A stretch of 9,911 bases of DNA, from assembly GCA_002385545.1 (NCBI GenBank), contig DGDR01000121.1, positions 36,380 through 46,290 on the forward strand, written 5' to 3'. The DNA is from Clostridium sp. UBA3947. Its GTDB lineage: Bacteria > Bacillota > Clostridia > Clostridiales > Clostridiaceae. The notes beneath the pieces were generated by a model that saw only the letters and a list, made by a program, of their open reading frames with translations, did not search any database and had not been told where the DNA came from. The stretch's first letter is position 1. Every line of letters begins with the position of its first letter. Positions 1 to 7,814 of the stretch are shown piece by piece. The position numbers and the translations under genes are program-made.

Positions 1-8
1 GGATGTAA

Positions 9-719
9 ATGAGATTAGTATTAGAGGATATTAAAAAGAGTTATGATGAAAAACAAGTATTAAAGGGAGCATCCTTTACCTTTGAAAAGGGAAAAATATA
101 TGGCCTTTTAGGTAGAAATGGTGCGGGAAAGACCACACTTTTCAATTGCATAAGTGGTGAGATAGAACGGGATTCTGGTAGCATAAAGCTTATTGAGGAT
201 GAAAAGGTTCATGAGGAACTAGATTATTCTAAGGTAGGATATGTTTTTTCTGAGCCAGTATTACCTGAGTTTTTAACAGGTTATGAGTTTTTGAAGTTTT
301 ACATTGATATTAATAAGGATAAAATAAAAGATCTTCAAACCATAGATGAATATTTTAAGCTTATTGATATAGATGAAGAGGATAGGTATCGACTAATTAA
401 GAGCTATTCCCATGGTATGAAAAATAAGATACAAATGCTATGCTTTTTAATAACAAGGCCTCCTGTAATATTATTGGACGAGCCTCTAACCTCCTTTGAC
501 GTGGTGGTAGCCCTGGAAATAAAAAATTTATTAAAGAATATTAAAAATGATCATATAATTATATTTTCTACCCATATACTACAGCTGGCAACAGACTTGT
601 GTGATGAGATTGTGGTTTTAAATAATGGAATATTAGAGGAAGTAGAAAGTGATGCCTTAAAGAGCCCTGAATTTGAAGAAAAGATTATCGAGATTTTAAA
701 GGAGAAAGAAAATGATTGA
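9..719 (+). CDS. ABC transporter ATP-binding protein
   Basis: This 236-residue protein is the cytoplasmic ATPase of an ABC transporter, presumably energising the membrane protein encoded next. Walker A is GRNGAGKTT at residues 35-43, Walker B with the catalytic glutamate is VILLDEP at 153-159, and the switch histidine is H189 in STHI. Two motifs are degenerate: the signature reads YSHGM (133-137) instead of LSGGQ, and the usual Q-loop glutamine position, in YVFSEP (78-83), appears to be serine. Length is normal for the small ABC-2 type exporter ATPases. The stop overlaps the next gene by 8 bp, which implies translational coupling. The start lies 9 bp inside the window, so its promoter and any upstream operon member are not visible. 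The ATPase assignment is secure; the substrate cannot be read from the sequence. Confidence 0.93.
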   Translation: MRLVLEDIKKSYDEKQVLKGASFTFEKGKIYGLLGRNGAGKTTLFNCISGEIERDSGSIKLIEDEKVHEELDYSKVGYVFSEPVLPEFLTGYEFLKFYIDINKDKIKDLQTIDEYFKLIDIDEEDRYRLIKSYSHGMKNKIQMLCFLITRPPVILLDEPLTSFDVVVALEIKNLLKNIKNDHIIIFSTHILQLATDLCDEIVVLNNGILEEVESDALKSPEFEEKIIEILKEKEND

Positions 720-2322
720 TACTTTAATAAATGGTTATAAGGTTTCCTTCGCAGAAGGGGCAAATCACTTTATTCACTTTCTAAAAAGAGTTCCTCTACT
801 AGGAAAACATGTTTCAGAAGATTTATATAGGGAAACTAAAGGAAAGCTTGTTTTAGGTATTGTAAAGGAAGTACTTTCAATTATTTTTAGGATTCTAAAA
901 AAAGCCTTATATTTATGTTTTATGATCTTATTGCCAGCAGGATTTATAGCTGGTGAGGAGGGAGTTATTAGGCCTATATTCATACATATGCTATTCTTTT
1001 TAAATTTTATTGTAGGGCCTATTATACGAGATATATTTACGGATAAGTTAGATAAGAAAGGCTTTTTAATGGTAGTACTAATGAGAGAGGATCCAAAGAA
1101 GTACTACTTAAGTGAAATAATATTTAAAAACCTTATGGATTTTCTTTATTTTTTACTACCTATGATTATAATAGGGCAATTTACTCAAATATCAGTTTCA
1201 GAAGCTATAATCCTCTTAACTGAGTTTATTTCCTTTAGACTTATTATAGAGGGGATAATACTTTTTATCTGGGATAAAAGAAGAAAGGATAAGAAGGATT
1301 GGATTCAAAACTCAGTAATTATAATTGGAGTCCTGGTAGCTTATGCTATACCTATAATAAAGGAACCAGTAAATTTTAGCCCAGTGTTATTTAATCCCTT
1401 TTTCCTATTAGGGGTTATTGTCCTTGCAGCAGCAGCTCTAGTATATGTGTTTAGCTATAAGGGATATAAAAGACTAGCAGGAACCTTTATGAGCAGGGAT
1501 AATATTTATAAAATAGAAGAAATTAAGAAGAATATCCGCTTTGTAGACGTGCAAATTAATGATAAAAATATGGATGTTAAGGAACTGAAAACTAACCGTT
1601 TTGAGAAAAAGACTGGTTATGATTATCTAAACTCCTTGTTCTTTTATAGACATAAAAAAATCATAGAAAAGCCTATGAAAGTTCTACTGGCTGTAATTGC
1701 TGTTATATTTATACTTGCAGCCCTAGTTTTAATATTTGGACCTATTAGTCAGGATGATAAGCAAAAGCTTTTGGATATACTTCCCAATAGCACACCCTTC
1801 TTTGTATTTTGGATGTACATGATTTCTACTGGTGAAAAAATTTGCAAAGCTATGTTCTATAACTGTGATGTAAGTCTGCTAAGATATGGATATTATAAGG
1901 AATCTAAGGTTATATTAAGTAACTTCACTTCAAGAATGAAGAGGGTAGTAATCTTAAATGTTATTCCAGCAGTAGCATTATGCTTGGCCCTAGCGGGAGT
2001 GTTTTTAATCTGTGATGGAGCAGACAAGCTAATGACTATGGTACCTCTATTTTTGTGTATAATTTGCTTATCGGCCTTCTTCGCTATACATCACTTATTT
2101 ATGTACTATGTCCTACAGCCTTACACTAAGGAGTTAACAATAAAAAGTCCAGCCTTTAAGGTAGTAAATTCGATAATGTATATAGTTTGTTACTTTTGCT
2201 CAAGTATAGAGGTTTCTTCTGTTTATTTTACCTTAGGAGTTTCGGCAGTGACTGTGATATATATGATTGTAGCCTTAGTAGTTACCTATAAGCTGGCACC
2301 AAAAAACTTTAAGTTAAAATAG
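712..2322 (+). CDS. ABC exporter permease, multi-spanning membrane protein
   Basis: This 536-residue protein is very hydrophobic and is probably the membrane partner of the preceding ATPase. By eye there are about twelve membrane segments in two groups: roughly residues 57-80, 88-108, 136-156, 163-186, 200-216 and 227-249, then 322-344, 361-380, 411-433, 440-467, 483-505 and 508-529. A charged cytoplasmic-looking stretch (about 250-320) separates the groups. This looks like two half-permeases joined, unlike the usual six-span ABC-2 permease. There is no signal peptide or binding-protein motif. The start ATG follows AAAGGAG at 698-704 and overlaps the ATPase stop. I do not recognise a specific family member. 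The role as exporter permease is inferred from hydrophobicity and gene order; substrates such as peptides, drugs or lipids are all possible. Confidence 0.8.
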   Translation: MIDTLINGYKVSFAEGANHFIHFLKRVPLLGKHVSEDLYRETKGKLVLGIVKEVLSIIFRILKKALYLCFMILLPAGFIAGEEGVIRPIFIHMLFFLNFIVGPIIRDIFTDKLDKKGFLMVVLMREDPKKYYLSEIIFKNLMDFLYFLLPMIIIGQFTQISVSEAIILLTEFISFRLIIEGIILFIWDKRRKDKKDWIQNSVIIIGVLVAYAIPIIKEPVNFSPVLFNPFFLLGVIVLAAAALVYVFSYKGYKRLAGTFMSRDNIYKIEEIKKNIRFVDVQINDKNMDVKELKTNRFEKKTGYDYLNSLFFYRHKKIIEKPMKVLLAVIAVIFILAALVLIFGPISQDDKQKLLDILPNSTPFFVFWMYMISTGEKICKAMFYNCDVSLLRYGYYKESKVILSNFTSRMKRVVILNVIPAVALCLALAGVFLICDGADKLMTMVPLFLCIICLSAFFAIHHLFMYYVLQPYTKELTIKSPAFKVVNSIMYIVCYFCSSIEVSSVYFTLGVSAVTVIYMIVALVVTYKLAPKNFKLK

Positions 2323-2336
2323 CTTTCTTTGAGCAG

Positions 2337-2368
2337 CTTGCTTTCTTATATGAGAGCAAGTTTTTTTC
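2337..2368 (+). terminator. Rho-independent terminator of the ABC operon
   Basis: A 9-bp stem (CTTGCTTTC at 2337-2345 with GAGAGCAAG at 2352-2360, one G-T pair) has a 6-nt loop and runs directly into seven T residues (2361-2367). It begins 15 bp after the permease stop and separates the ABC pair from the copper operon. Confidence 0.9.
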
Positions 2369-2407
2369 TTTAAATTCTAATTCTAAAATTGGCATCGTAC
2401 TTTTTCG

Positions 2408-2435
2408 TTGAAAAAAATTTGTAATATGTTATATT
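2408..2435 (+). promoter_or_regulatory. Sigma-A-type promoter of the copper operon
   Basis: The -35 is TTGAAA (2408-2413) and the -10 is TATATT (2430-2435), 16 bp apart. The predicted transcription start falls near 2442, inside the operator palindrome that follows. A repressor bound there would therefore block initiation. The exact -10 register is uncertain in this AT-rich stretch. Confidence 0.7.
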
Positions 2436-2437
2436 AA

Positions 2438-2465
2438 TACCACACCCCACCAGGGGGGTGTGGTA
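2438..2465 (+). promoter_or_regulatory. CsoR-type copper operator (G-tract palindrome)
   Basis: This is a perfect 11-bp inverted repeat, TACCACACCCC (2438-2448) and GGGGTGTGGTA (2455-2465), with a 6-bp spacer. The C-tract/G-tract palindrome ending in TACC/GGTA matches the known style of CsoR operators upstream of copper operons in Firmicutes. It sits on the predicted transcription start, just upstream of a csoR-like gene, so autoregulation and copper-responsive derepression are the natural reading. Binding itself is inferred. Confidence 0.85.
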
Positions 2466-2478
2466 AATTATAAAATGC

Positions 2479-2485
2479 AGGTGAT
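2479..2485 (+). promoter_or_regulatory. Ribosome binding site deciding the csoR start
   Basis: AGGTGAT at 2479-2485 is a 7-base match to the consensus Shine-Dalgarno stretch AAGGAGGTGAT. It lies 4-5 nt before TTG 2490. The two earlier in-frame starts, GTG 2460 and ATG 2475, have no comparable site. Confidence 0.75.
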
Positions 2486-2489
2486 AAGA

Positions 2490-2756
2490 TTGAATAGTGA
2501 AAAGCAAAAAGCCTTACAAGCATTAAAAACCTCTAAGGGACAAATAGAAGGTATTATAAAAATGCTAGAAGAAGGTCGTTATTGTGTAGATATTTCAAAT
2601 CAAATAATTGCAGCTCAAGCCCTATTAAAAAAGGCAAATTTACTAATACTTAGGCAGCATTTAACTCACTGCGTAAAGGATGCTTTTTCCCAGGGTAATG
2701 GCGAAGAAAAGATAGATGAGATTATGAGTATACTGGGTAAGGTTATGGATAAGTAG
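2490..2756 (+). CDS. csoR: Copper-sensing transcriptional repressor CsoR
   Basis: This is an 88-residue all-helical DNA-binding repressor of the CsoR/RcnR/FrmR family, which releases its operator on binding Cu(I). Counting from TTG 2490, the copper ligands fit the CsoR pattern exactly: C32 in RYC, H57 and C61 in HLTHC, with C-to-H spacing of 25 and H-to-C of 4. Second-shell residues seen in characterised CsoR are also present (Y31, and E77 at the equivalent of Glu81 in the M. tuberculosis protein). A longer reading from GTG 2460 adds ten residues that would be encoded partly by the operator. The usual family length and the AGGTGAT site favour TTG 2490. The gene leads an operon with copA 60 bp downstream. 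Copper specificity is supported by both the ligand set and the neighbours; other family sensors are unlikely. Confidence 0.93.
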   Translation: MNSEKQKALQALKTSKGQIEGIIKMLEEGRYCVDISNQIIAAQALLKKANLLILRQHLTHCVKDAFSQGNGEEKIDEIMSILGKVMDK

Positions 2757-2802
2757 CAGCTATTGATGGCTATACTTACAGAGTGAAAATATCTTGGCCC
2801 AA

Positions 2803-5270
2803 AAGGAGGGGTATAAATGGCAGAAAAAATTTTGAAAATAGAAGGTATGACTTGTGCAGCCTGTGCTAAAGCTGTTGAGAGAGCGTCTAAGAAGCTAGAA
2901 GGAGTGGAAGAGGCTTCTGTGAATCTAGCAACAGAAAAGCTTTTAATAAAGTATGATGAGAATAAGCTTTCAGTAGAGACTATACAGGCAGCTATAGAGA
3001 AAGCTGGATATAAGGCTTTAACTGAAAGCAAAGGAAAAACACTTAAGATTCAGGGAATGACCTGCGCAGCTTGTTCCAGAGCTGTGGAGAGAGCAGTTTC
3101 TAAGCTTGATGGTATAGAAAGGGCCAGTGTGAATTTGGCTACAGAGAAACTAAGTGTAAGCTATGATCCATCAAAGCTAAGACTAACGGATATAAAAAAG
3201 GCTGTAGAAAAGGCTGGTTACAAAGCCATAGATGATGAGGTGTCAGTAGATACAGATAAGCTTAAAAAGGAAGCGGAAATGAAAGGTCTATGGAGGAGGT
3301 TTGTAATATCTGCTATCTTTACTGTGCCACTCCTAATTATTGCTATGGGACCAATGCTAGGCTTAAAGCTTCCAAGAATAATTTCTCCAGATAGCAATGC
3401 TGTAAGCTATGGTATTATACAGCTTTTACTAGCAACACCGGTGCTATTTGTAGGAAATAAGTTCTTTAGAGTTGGGTTCAAAACTTTGATAAATAGAAGT
3501 CCTAATATGGACTCTTTGATAGCTATAGGAACCTCAGCAGCTTATATTTATAGCCTTTATTCTGTGATAATGATAGTAACAGAACATCATCATTATGTTC
3601 ACAATTTATACTTTGAATCTGCAGGGGTTATTCTTACACTAATCACTTTAGGAAAGTATCTAGAAGCTGTGTCTAAGGGTAAAACCTCAGAGGCAATAAA
3701 AAAGCTTATGGGCTTAGCTCCAAAGACTGCTACTATCGAAAGAAATGGCAAAGAAGAGCTTATTCCTGTAGATGATGTTGAGGTTGGTGATATCATTGTA
3801 GTTAAACCAGGGGAGAAGCTACCAGTAGATGGTGAAATAATAGAAGGTACAACATCTATTGACGAATCTATGCTTACTGGAGAAAGTATTCCAGTAGAAA
3901 AGTATGTGGGAGATAAGGTTATAGGTGCCAGCATTAATAAAGCAGGCTTTATTAAGTATAAGGCTACTAAGGTTGGTAAGGATACTGCCCTTGCACAAAT
4001 TGTTAAGCTGGTGGAGGAGGCCCAAGGCTCTAAGGCTCCTATTGCAAAGCTGGCAGATATAATATCTGGGTATTTTGTACCTATAGTAATAGCATTGGCC
4101 CTTTTATCTGGTATAGCTTGGTATATAGCAGGTAAGGATATTACTTTTGCCTTAACTATATTTATTTCTGTATTGGTTATTGCTTGCCCTTGTTCCTTAG
4201 GTCTGGCAACACCTACAGCTATCATGGTTGGTACTGGCAAAGGGGCAGAGTATGGTGTCCTTGTAAAAAGCGGTGAGGCTTTAGAAACTGCCCATAGGAT
4301 TCAAACTATAGTGTTTGACAAAACTGGTACTATTACAGAGGGAAAGCCGAAGGTGACAGATATTATTCCTGCAGAAGGAATAGATAAAGAGTATCTCTTG
4401 CAGCTAGCAGCTAGCGCAGAAAAGGGTTCTGAGCATCCTTTAGGGGAGGCTATAGTTAGAGCTGCTGAGGAAAAAGCTTTGAATATTTTAAAGGGAGAGG
4501 GCTTTAAGGCTATTCCGGGACAGGGTATTCAAGTGAATATAGAAGGTAAAGTAGTACTTCTTGGCAACAGAAAGCTTATGGTAGAAAGAAACATATCCTT
4601 AGAAGGCTTTGAAGAAACCTCAAACCGACTGGCAGAGGAAGGAAAGACACCTATGTACGCCGCTGTAGATAATAAGCTTCAAGGTATTGTTGCTGTAGCA
4701 GATACAGTTAAGTCCAGTAGTAGGAAGGCAATAGAAAGACTTCACAAAATGGGCATTGAGGTAGCCATGATTACTGGCGACAATAAAAGAACCGCTGAAG
4801 CAATAGCTAAGCAAGTGGGAATAGATCTGGTATTAGCAGAAGTATTACCTCAGGACAAGGCTAATGAGGTTAAAAAGCTACAGCAAAATGGCTTAAAGGT
4901 TGCTATGGTAGGTGATGGTATCAACGATGCCCCTGCCCTAGCTCAGGCAGATGTAGGTGTAGCCATTGGGTCAGGTACCGATGTAGCAATGGAATCGGCA
5001 GACATAGTGCTTATGAGAAGTGATCTTATGGACGTAGTAACGGCTATTCAATTAAGTAATAAAACTATTATCAATATAAAAGAGAATCTATTCTGGGCCT
5101 TTGGGTATAATATTCTTGGTATACCTATAGCCATGGGTATATGGTATGCCTTCGGTGGTATGTTATTGAATCCAATGATAGCTGGAGCTGCTATGAGCAT
5201 AAGTTCTGTATCCGTAGTATTGAATGCTTTAAGGCTAAAAAGATTTAAGCCTGTGAACAGAGAGGATTAA
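2803..5270 (+). CDS. copA: Cu(I)-exporting P-type ATPase CopA (CDS 2817-5270, with its RBS from 2803)
   Basis: This 817-residue P1B-1 ATPase pumps Cu(I) out of the cell. The ATG is at 2817, after AAGGAGG (2803-2809). Two heavy-metal-associated domains come first, each with MTCAAC: C13/C16 and C83/C86. Membrane helices follow from about residue 160. Other landmarks are the actuator TGE at 354-356, the transport motif CPC at 457-459, the phosphorylation site DKTGT with D501, the nucleotide-domain SEHP at 538-541 and PGQG at 567-570, and the hinge GDGIND at 699-704. The last two helices carry YN (764-765) and MSxSS (793-797), which mark Cu(I)/Ag(I) selectivity. A His-rich external loop (HHHYVH, 257-262) precedes YFESA. 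The gene is complete, with no frameshift. It lies between csoR and copZ and should share the CsoR-controlled promoter. Ag(I) would probably also be carried. Confidence 0.97.
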
Positions 5271-5341
5271 GGATACTTCTTAACAAGAATGCTTTCCTTT
5301 TTCATAGTATAGAAAGCGAATAAAGAAAGGAGTTTTTAAAT

Positions 5342-5548
5342 ATGGCAAAGAAAATAATTATTGAAGGAATGAGCTGTAATCATTGTGTTAGGCACGTAAC
5401 TACTGCTTTAGAAGAATTAGGCCTATCAGAGGTTAAGGTAGACTTAGCTTCTAAAAGTGCAGTAGTAGAAGGGGATGCTTCTGACGAGGCTATCAAGGCA
5501 GCTATAGAAGATGCAGGTTATGATGTAGTTGAAATAAAGAATGCTTAA
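5342..5548 (+). CDS. copZ: Copper chaperone CopZ
   Basis: This 68-residue cytoplasmic Cu(I) chaperone consists of a single heavy-metal-associated domain. The metal site is MSCNHC, with ligands C12 and C15 and a histidine between them, as in the MSCQHC site of Bacillus CopZ. The protein has the expected beta-alpha-beta-beta-alpha-beta layout and ends shortly after the conserved AGYDV. Its family role is to carry Cu(I) to the N-terminal domains of CopA and to deliver copper to CsoR. AAAGGAG (5326-5332) lies 9 nt before the ATG. The gene is 71 bp downstream of copA and upstream of a strong terminator, so it is the last gene of the operon. The MSCNHC site differs from the MTCAAC of CopA, so this is not a detached CopA domain. 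Confidence 0.95.
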   Translation: MAKKIIIEGMSCNHCVRHVTTALEELGLSEVKVDLASKSAVVEGDASDEAIKAAIEDAGYDVVEIKNA

Positions 5549-5579
5549 AGCTATTAACTAAGTAAAAAGTTCTGTAACT

Positions 5580-5625
5580 AAAACAGCGGATTACTTAAGT
5601 CTACATTTAAGTAATTCGCTGTTTT
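5580..5625 (+). terminator. Terminator of the csoR-copA-copZ operon
   Basis: A 19-bp stem (5580-5598 with 5607-5625, a single G-T pair, no mismatch) has an 8-nt loop. It starts with AAAACAGCG and ends with CGCTGTTTT. It begins 31 bp after the copZ stop. The symmetric A and T ends could allow action in both directions, but there is no convergent gene here. Confidence 0.88.
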
Positions 5626-5876
5626 GATATATAGGAAATTGATATATTTAGACATAAATCAGCAACAAAATTAAATATATTTTGCTTATTTTAATAGATA
5701 ATTAAATTAAAATCAACATAAATACAAAAATCGACGAATTCTGCCTTGTATCTGCATTTTTATAGTGATATAATTTACTTATAAATAATAATTCAACGGA
5801 AATCCTTACACTGAGGATACACAAGCTATAAATATGAATACCTGCTGTATATAGAAAGGAAAAGGCGGGTGATAAC
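5626..5876. other. AT-rich intergenic region upstream of cheB
   Basis: The span between the copper terminator and cheB holds no supported gene. The first 120 bp are very AT-rich and show nothing I can name. Beyond that lie the cheB promoter at 5746-5774 and a leader of about 96 nt. The leader contains a small hairpin (ATCCT 5802-5806 with AGGAT 5814-5818) that matches no riboswitch class I know. Confidence 0.6.
5746..5774 (+). promoter_or_regulatory. Extended -10 sigma-A promoter of cheB
   Basis: The -35 is TTGTAT (5746-5751) and the -10 is a consensus TATAAT (5769-5774), 17 bp apart. An extended TG lies at 5766-5767, giving TGATATAAT. The predicted start near 5781 leaves a leader of about 96 nt before the cheB ATG. 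The vegetative-type promoter suggests cheB is transcribed on its own here, without a motility sigma factor. Confidence 0.8.
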
Positions 5877-6899
5877 ATGAGTTTAGATAAAAAAATTAAG
5901 GTGCTAGTTGTTGATGATAGTAAAATATTTAGAGAGGTCTTAGCCAGAGGTATTTCCTCTGATCCTCAAATAGAAGTGGTAGCAACGGCCTCTGATCCCT
6001 ATGATGCTAGGGATAAAATTTTGAAATTTAGGCCAGATGTTATGACCTATGATGTAGAAATGCCTAAAATCAATGGAATGGAATTAATTCGAAGGCTCTT
6101 TCTCCAAAACTTGATACCAGTAATTGTTATAAGTGCTGCCAGCAAAGTGGGCGTGGATGCAATGAGTGCAGGGGCAGTGGACTTTGTGGCCAAGCCAGAG
6201 GTTCAGTCTCCCAAGGCTGTGGAGAAGCTTATTAACAACATTATTTCAAAAATAAAGATAGCAGCTTTTACTAAGATATCGAGAAAAGCTAATCTTTCTG
6301 TGTCTAACAAAATAGAAAAGGATACAGTAAATTCAAGTGAAATAATTGCCATAGGAGCTTCTACCGGTGGAACAGAGGCTATCTATAACCTATTAAGCCA
6401 ACTTCCAAACACCATTCCAGGTATAGTAATTGTACAACATATTCCACCAATGTTTTCCCAAATGTTTGCTCAAAGGCTTGATGCAACAACTAAGCTTAAA
6501 GTAAAGGAAGCACAAACTGGAGATTTTTTAGAGCAGGGGAAGGTTTTAGTTGCCCCTGGCAATCATCATATGAAAATTAAGAAGATAGGTAGTCGCTATA
6601 AGGTTGAATGCTATCAAGGGGACAAGGTAAATGGCCATTGCCCTTCAGTGGATGTATTGTTTGAATCAGTAGCTAAGGAATGTGGAAGTAAAGCTATTGG
6701 TATCATCCTTACGGGAATGGGAAACGATGGGGCTAAAGGTCTCTTAGCCATGAGAAAGCAGGGAGCCAGAACTATTGGTCAGGATGAGAAAACATCTGTA
6801 GTTTATGGAATGCCTAAAGTAGCCTTCAATATTGGAGCTGTTGAAAAGCAGGCTCCCTTAGACAGAATACCTGATGTTCTTTTATCTATGCTAAAATAA
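5877..6899 (+). CDS. cheB: Chemotaxis protein-glutamate methylesterase/deamidase CheB
   Basis: This 340-residue two-domain enzyme removes methyl groups from, and deamidates, glutamyl or glutaminyl residues on chemoreceptors, resetting the signal during adaptation. The N-terminal receiver domain (about 7-125) has the acidic pair D13/D14, phosphoacceptor D59 in TYDVEMP, S86 and K106 in AKP. After a linker (about 130-153), the CheB esterase domain runs to the end with the full catalytic triad: S162 in GASTGG, H188 in QHIP and D284 in MGNDGA. Length and order are typical, and the gene looks intact. The ATG follows the near-consensus site GGCGGGTGAT. No cheA, cheR, cheW or receptor lies nearby, and terminators bound it on both sides. 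Its CheA kinase partner and receptor targets must therefore be encoded elsewhere. Confidence 0.95.
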   Translation: MSLDKKIKVLVVDDSKIFREVLARGISSDPQIEVVATASDPYDARDKILKFRPDVMTYDVEMPKINGMELIRRLFLQNLIPVIVISAASKVGVDAMSAGAVDFVAKPEVQSPKAVEKLINNIISKIKIAAFTKISRKANLSVSNKIEKDTVNSSEIIAIGASTGGTEAIYNLLSQLPNTIPGIVIVQHIPPMFSQMFAQRLDATTKLKVKEAQTGDFLEQGKVLVAPGNHHMKIKKIGSRYKVECYQGDKVNGHCPSVDVLFESVAKECGSKAIGIILTGMGNDGAKGLLAMRKQGARTIGQDEKTSVVYGMPKVAFNIGAVEKQAPLDRIPDVLLSMLK

Positions 6900-6945
6900 A
6901 CAGAGCTTTTGCTTGCAAATTCCCAGCAGGCAAAAGCTCTGTTTT
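6898..6945. terminator. Bidirectional terminator between cheB and ung
   Basis: A 19-bp stem (6898-6916 with 6926-6944, one G-T pair) with a 9-nt loop overlaps the last two bases of the cheB stop codon. It begins AAACAGAGC and ends GCTCTGTTTT. Read from the other strand, the flank gives GTTTATTTTAG. It can therefore serve both convergent genes, cheB and ung. Confidence 0.88.
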
Positions 6946-6986
6946 ACATTTTGTTTTAACAGGCAAATCAAAAATCCAATTTATAA

Positions 6987-7664
6987 TTAAATATTTTCTA
7001 TCTGCCAATCAATAGGACTTTCACCTATGGAAATTAAAAAATTGTTGGCCTTGGAAAAAGGTCTGCTACCAAAGAAGCCCCTTGAAGCAGATAGTGGACT
7101 TGGATGTACAGATTTTATTATATAATGAGCCTTGTTGGTTATAAGCTTTTCTTTAGATATTGCATTATTTCCCCAGAGTATAAATACCATAGGCTTTTCT
7201 CTTTCATTGAGCAGCTCAATAACCCTATCAGTGAACTTTTCCCAGCCTATATTTCTATGAGAATTGGCCTGGTGGGCACGGACTGTAAGGGAAGTATTTA
7301 AGAGAAGAACTCCTTGATCAGCCCACTTTTTTAAGTAACCATTATTTGGTATGTAACAGCCTAAATCATTTTGTAATTCTTTATATATATTTATTAATGA
7401 AGGAGGAGCAGGTACGCCGGGTTTAACTGAAAAGCTTAGACCATGGGCTTGATTGGGACCATGATAGGGGTCTTGACCCAATATTACCACCTTCACGTCC
7501 TTATAATCTGTATAATTTAAGGCATTAAATATATCATATTTATCTGGATATATAGTGTGATTGGCATACTCCTGTATAAGAAACCTTCTAAGTCTTTTGT
7601 AATAGTCCTTTTCAAATTCATCCTTTAATAGGTTCATCCAACCTTCTCTTAACTGTACTGCCAT
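6987..7664 (-). CDS. ung: Uracil-DNA glycosylase (family 1)
   Basis: This 225-residue base-excision repair enzyme cleaves uracil from DNA after cytosine deamination or dUMP misincorporation. The water-activating loop is GQDPYHG at 63-69, with catalytic D65. The uracil pocket includes F77 in LSFSV and N123 in LLNTSLTV. The DNA-intercalation loop is HPSPLSA at 187-193, with catalytic H187, followed by RGFFGSRPF. Length is typical of bacterial UNG and no motif is missing. The start ATG (complement of 7662-7664) lies 6 nt after AGGGAGGAA, on the complement of 7671-7679. The gene is monocistronic: convergent with cheB across a shared terminator, and divergent from the MBL-fold gene. Confidence 0.97.
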   Translation of the reverse strand: MAVQLREGWMNLLKDEFEKDYYKRLRRFLIQEYANHTIYPDKYDIFNALNYTDYKDVKVVILGQDPYHGPNQAHGLSFSVKPGVPAPPSLINIYKELQNDLGCYIPNNGYLKKWADQGVLLLNTSLTVRAHQANSHRNIGWEKFTDRVIELLNEREKPMVFILWGNNAISKEKLITNKAHYIIKSVHPSPLSASRGFFGSRPFSKANNFLISIGESPIDWQIENI

Positions 7665-7700
7665 GAAAATTTCCTCCCTAGCTATATAAATTCTAACTTA

Positions 7701-7709
7701 ATTATAGCA
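7701..7709 (-). promoter_or_regulatory. Extended -10 promoter element of ung
   Basis: The complement of 7701-7709 reads TGCTATAAT, a perfect extended -10. No good -35 lies at the expected spacing, which extended -10 promoters tolerate. The predicted start near 7694 would give a leader of about 30 nt. Confidence 0.55.
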
Positions 7710-7814
7710 GATTTCTCAAAAGTTAAATAACTATAAGAAAATATTTGACGGCTGATTAGTTATAAACGACTTATCTAACTTAAGCAACAGTGTAGCTTTT
7801 ACGCTTTGAGATTA

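Noticed and set aside
2460..2489. N-terminal extension of csoR from GTG 2460 or ATG 2475.
   Set aside because: No Shine-Dalgarno site precedes either codon, and GTG 2460 is inside the operator palindrome. TTG 2490 has a near-perfect site and gives normal family length.
2803..2816. Second CsoR half-site (GGGGTATA) just before copA.
   Set aside because: It coincides with the ribosome binding site, has no matching inverted arm, and no promoter lies beside it.
2666..3031. A 121-codon minus-strand frame across the csoR-copA junction.
   Set aside because: It overlaps two well-supported genes and shows no domain. Its length reflects the composition of the opposite-strand coding sequence.
3018..3050. 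Programmed frameshift after the first CopA metal-binding domain, as described for E. coli copA.
   Set aside because: The A-rich stretch around GGAAAAACA does not fit an X-XXY-YYZ slippery heptamer in frame, and a separate copZ gene is present downstream.
3599..4240. A 213-codon open frame on the minus strand inside copA.
   Set aside because: It lies wholly within copA, has low-complexity Ser/Ile/Pro-rich content, and has no recognisable domain. It is a shadow of the real gene on the other strand.
5728..5740. 0A-like sequence ATCGACGAATT upstream of the cheB promoter.
   Set aside because: It differs from the 0A-box core at two of seven positions and has no partner box.
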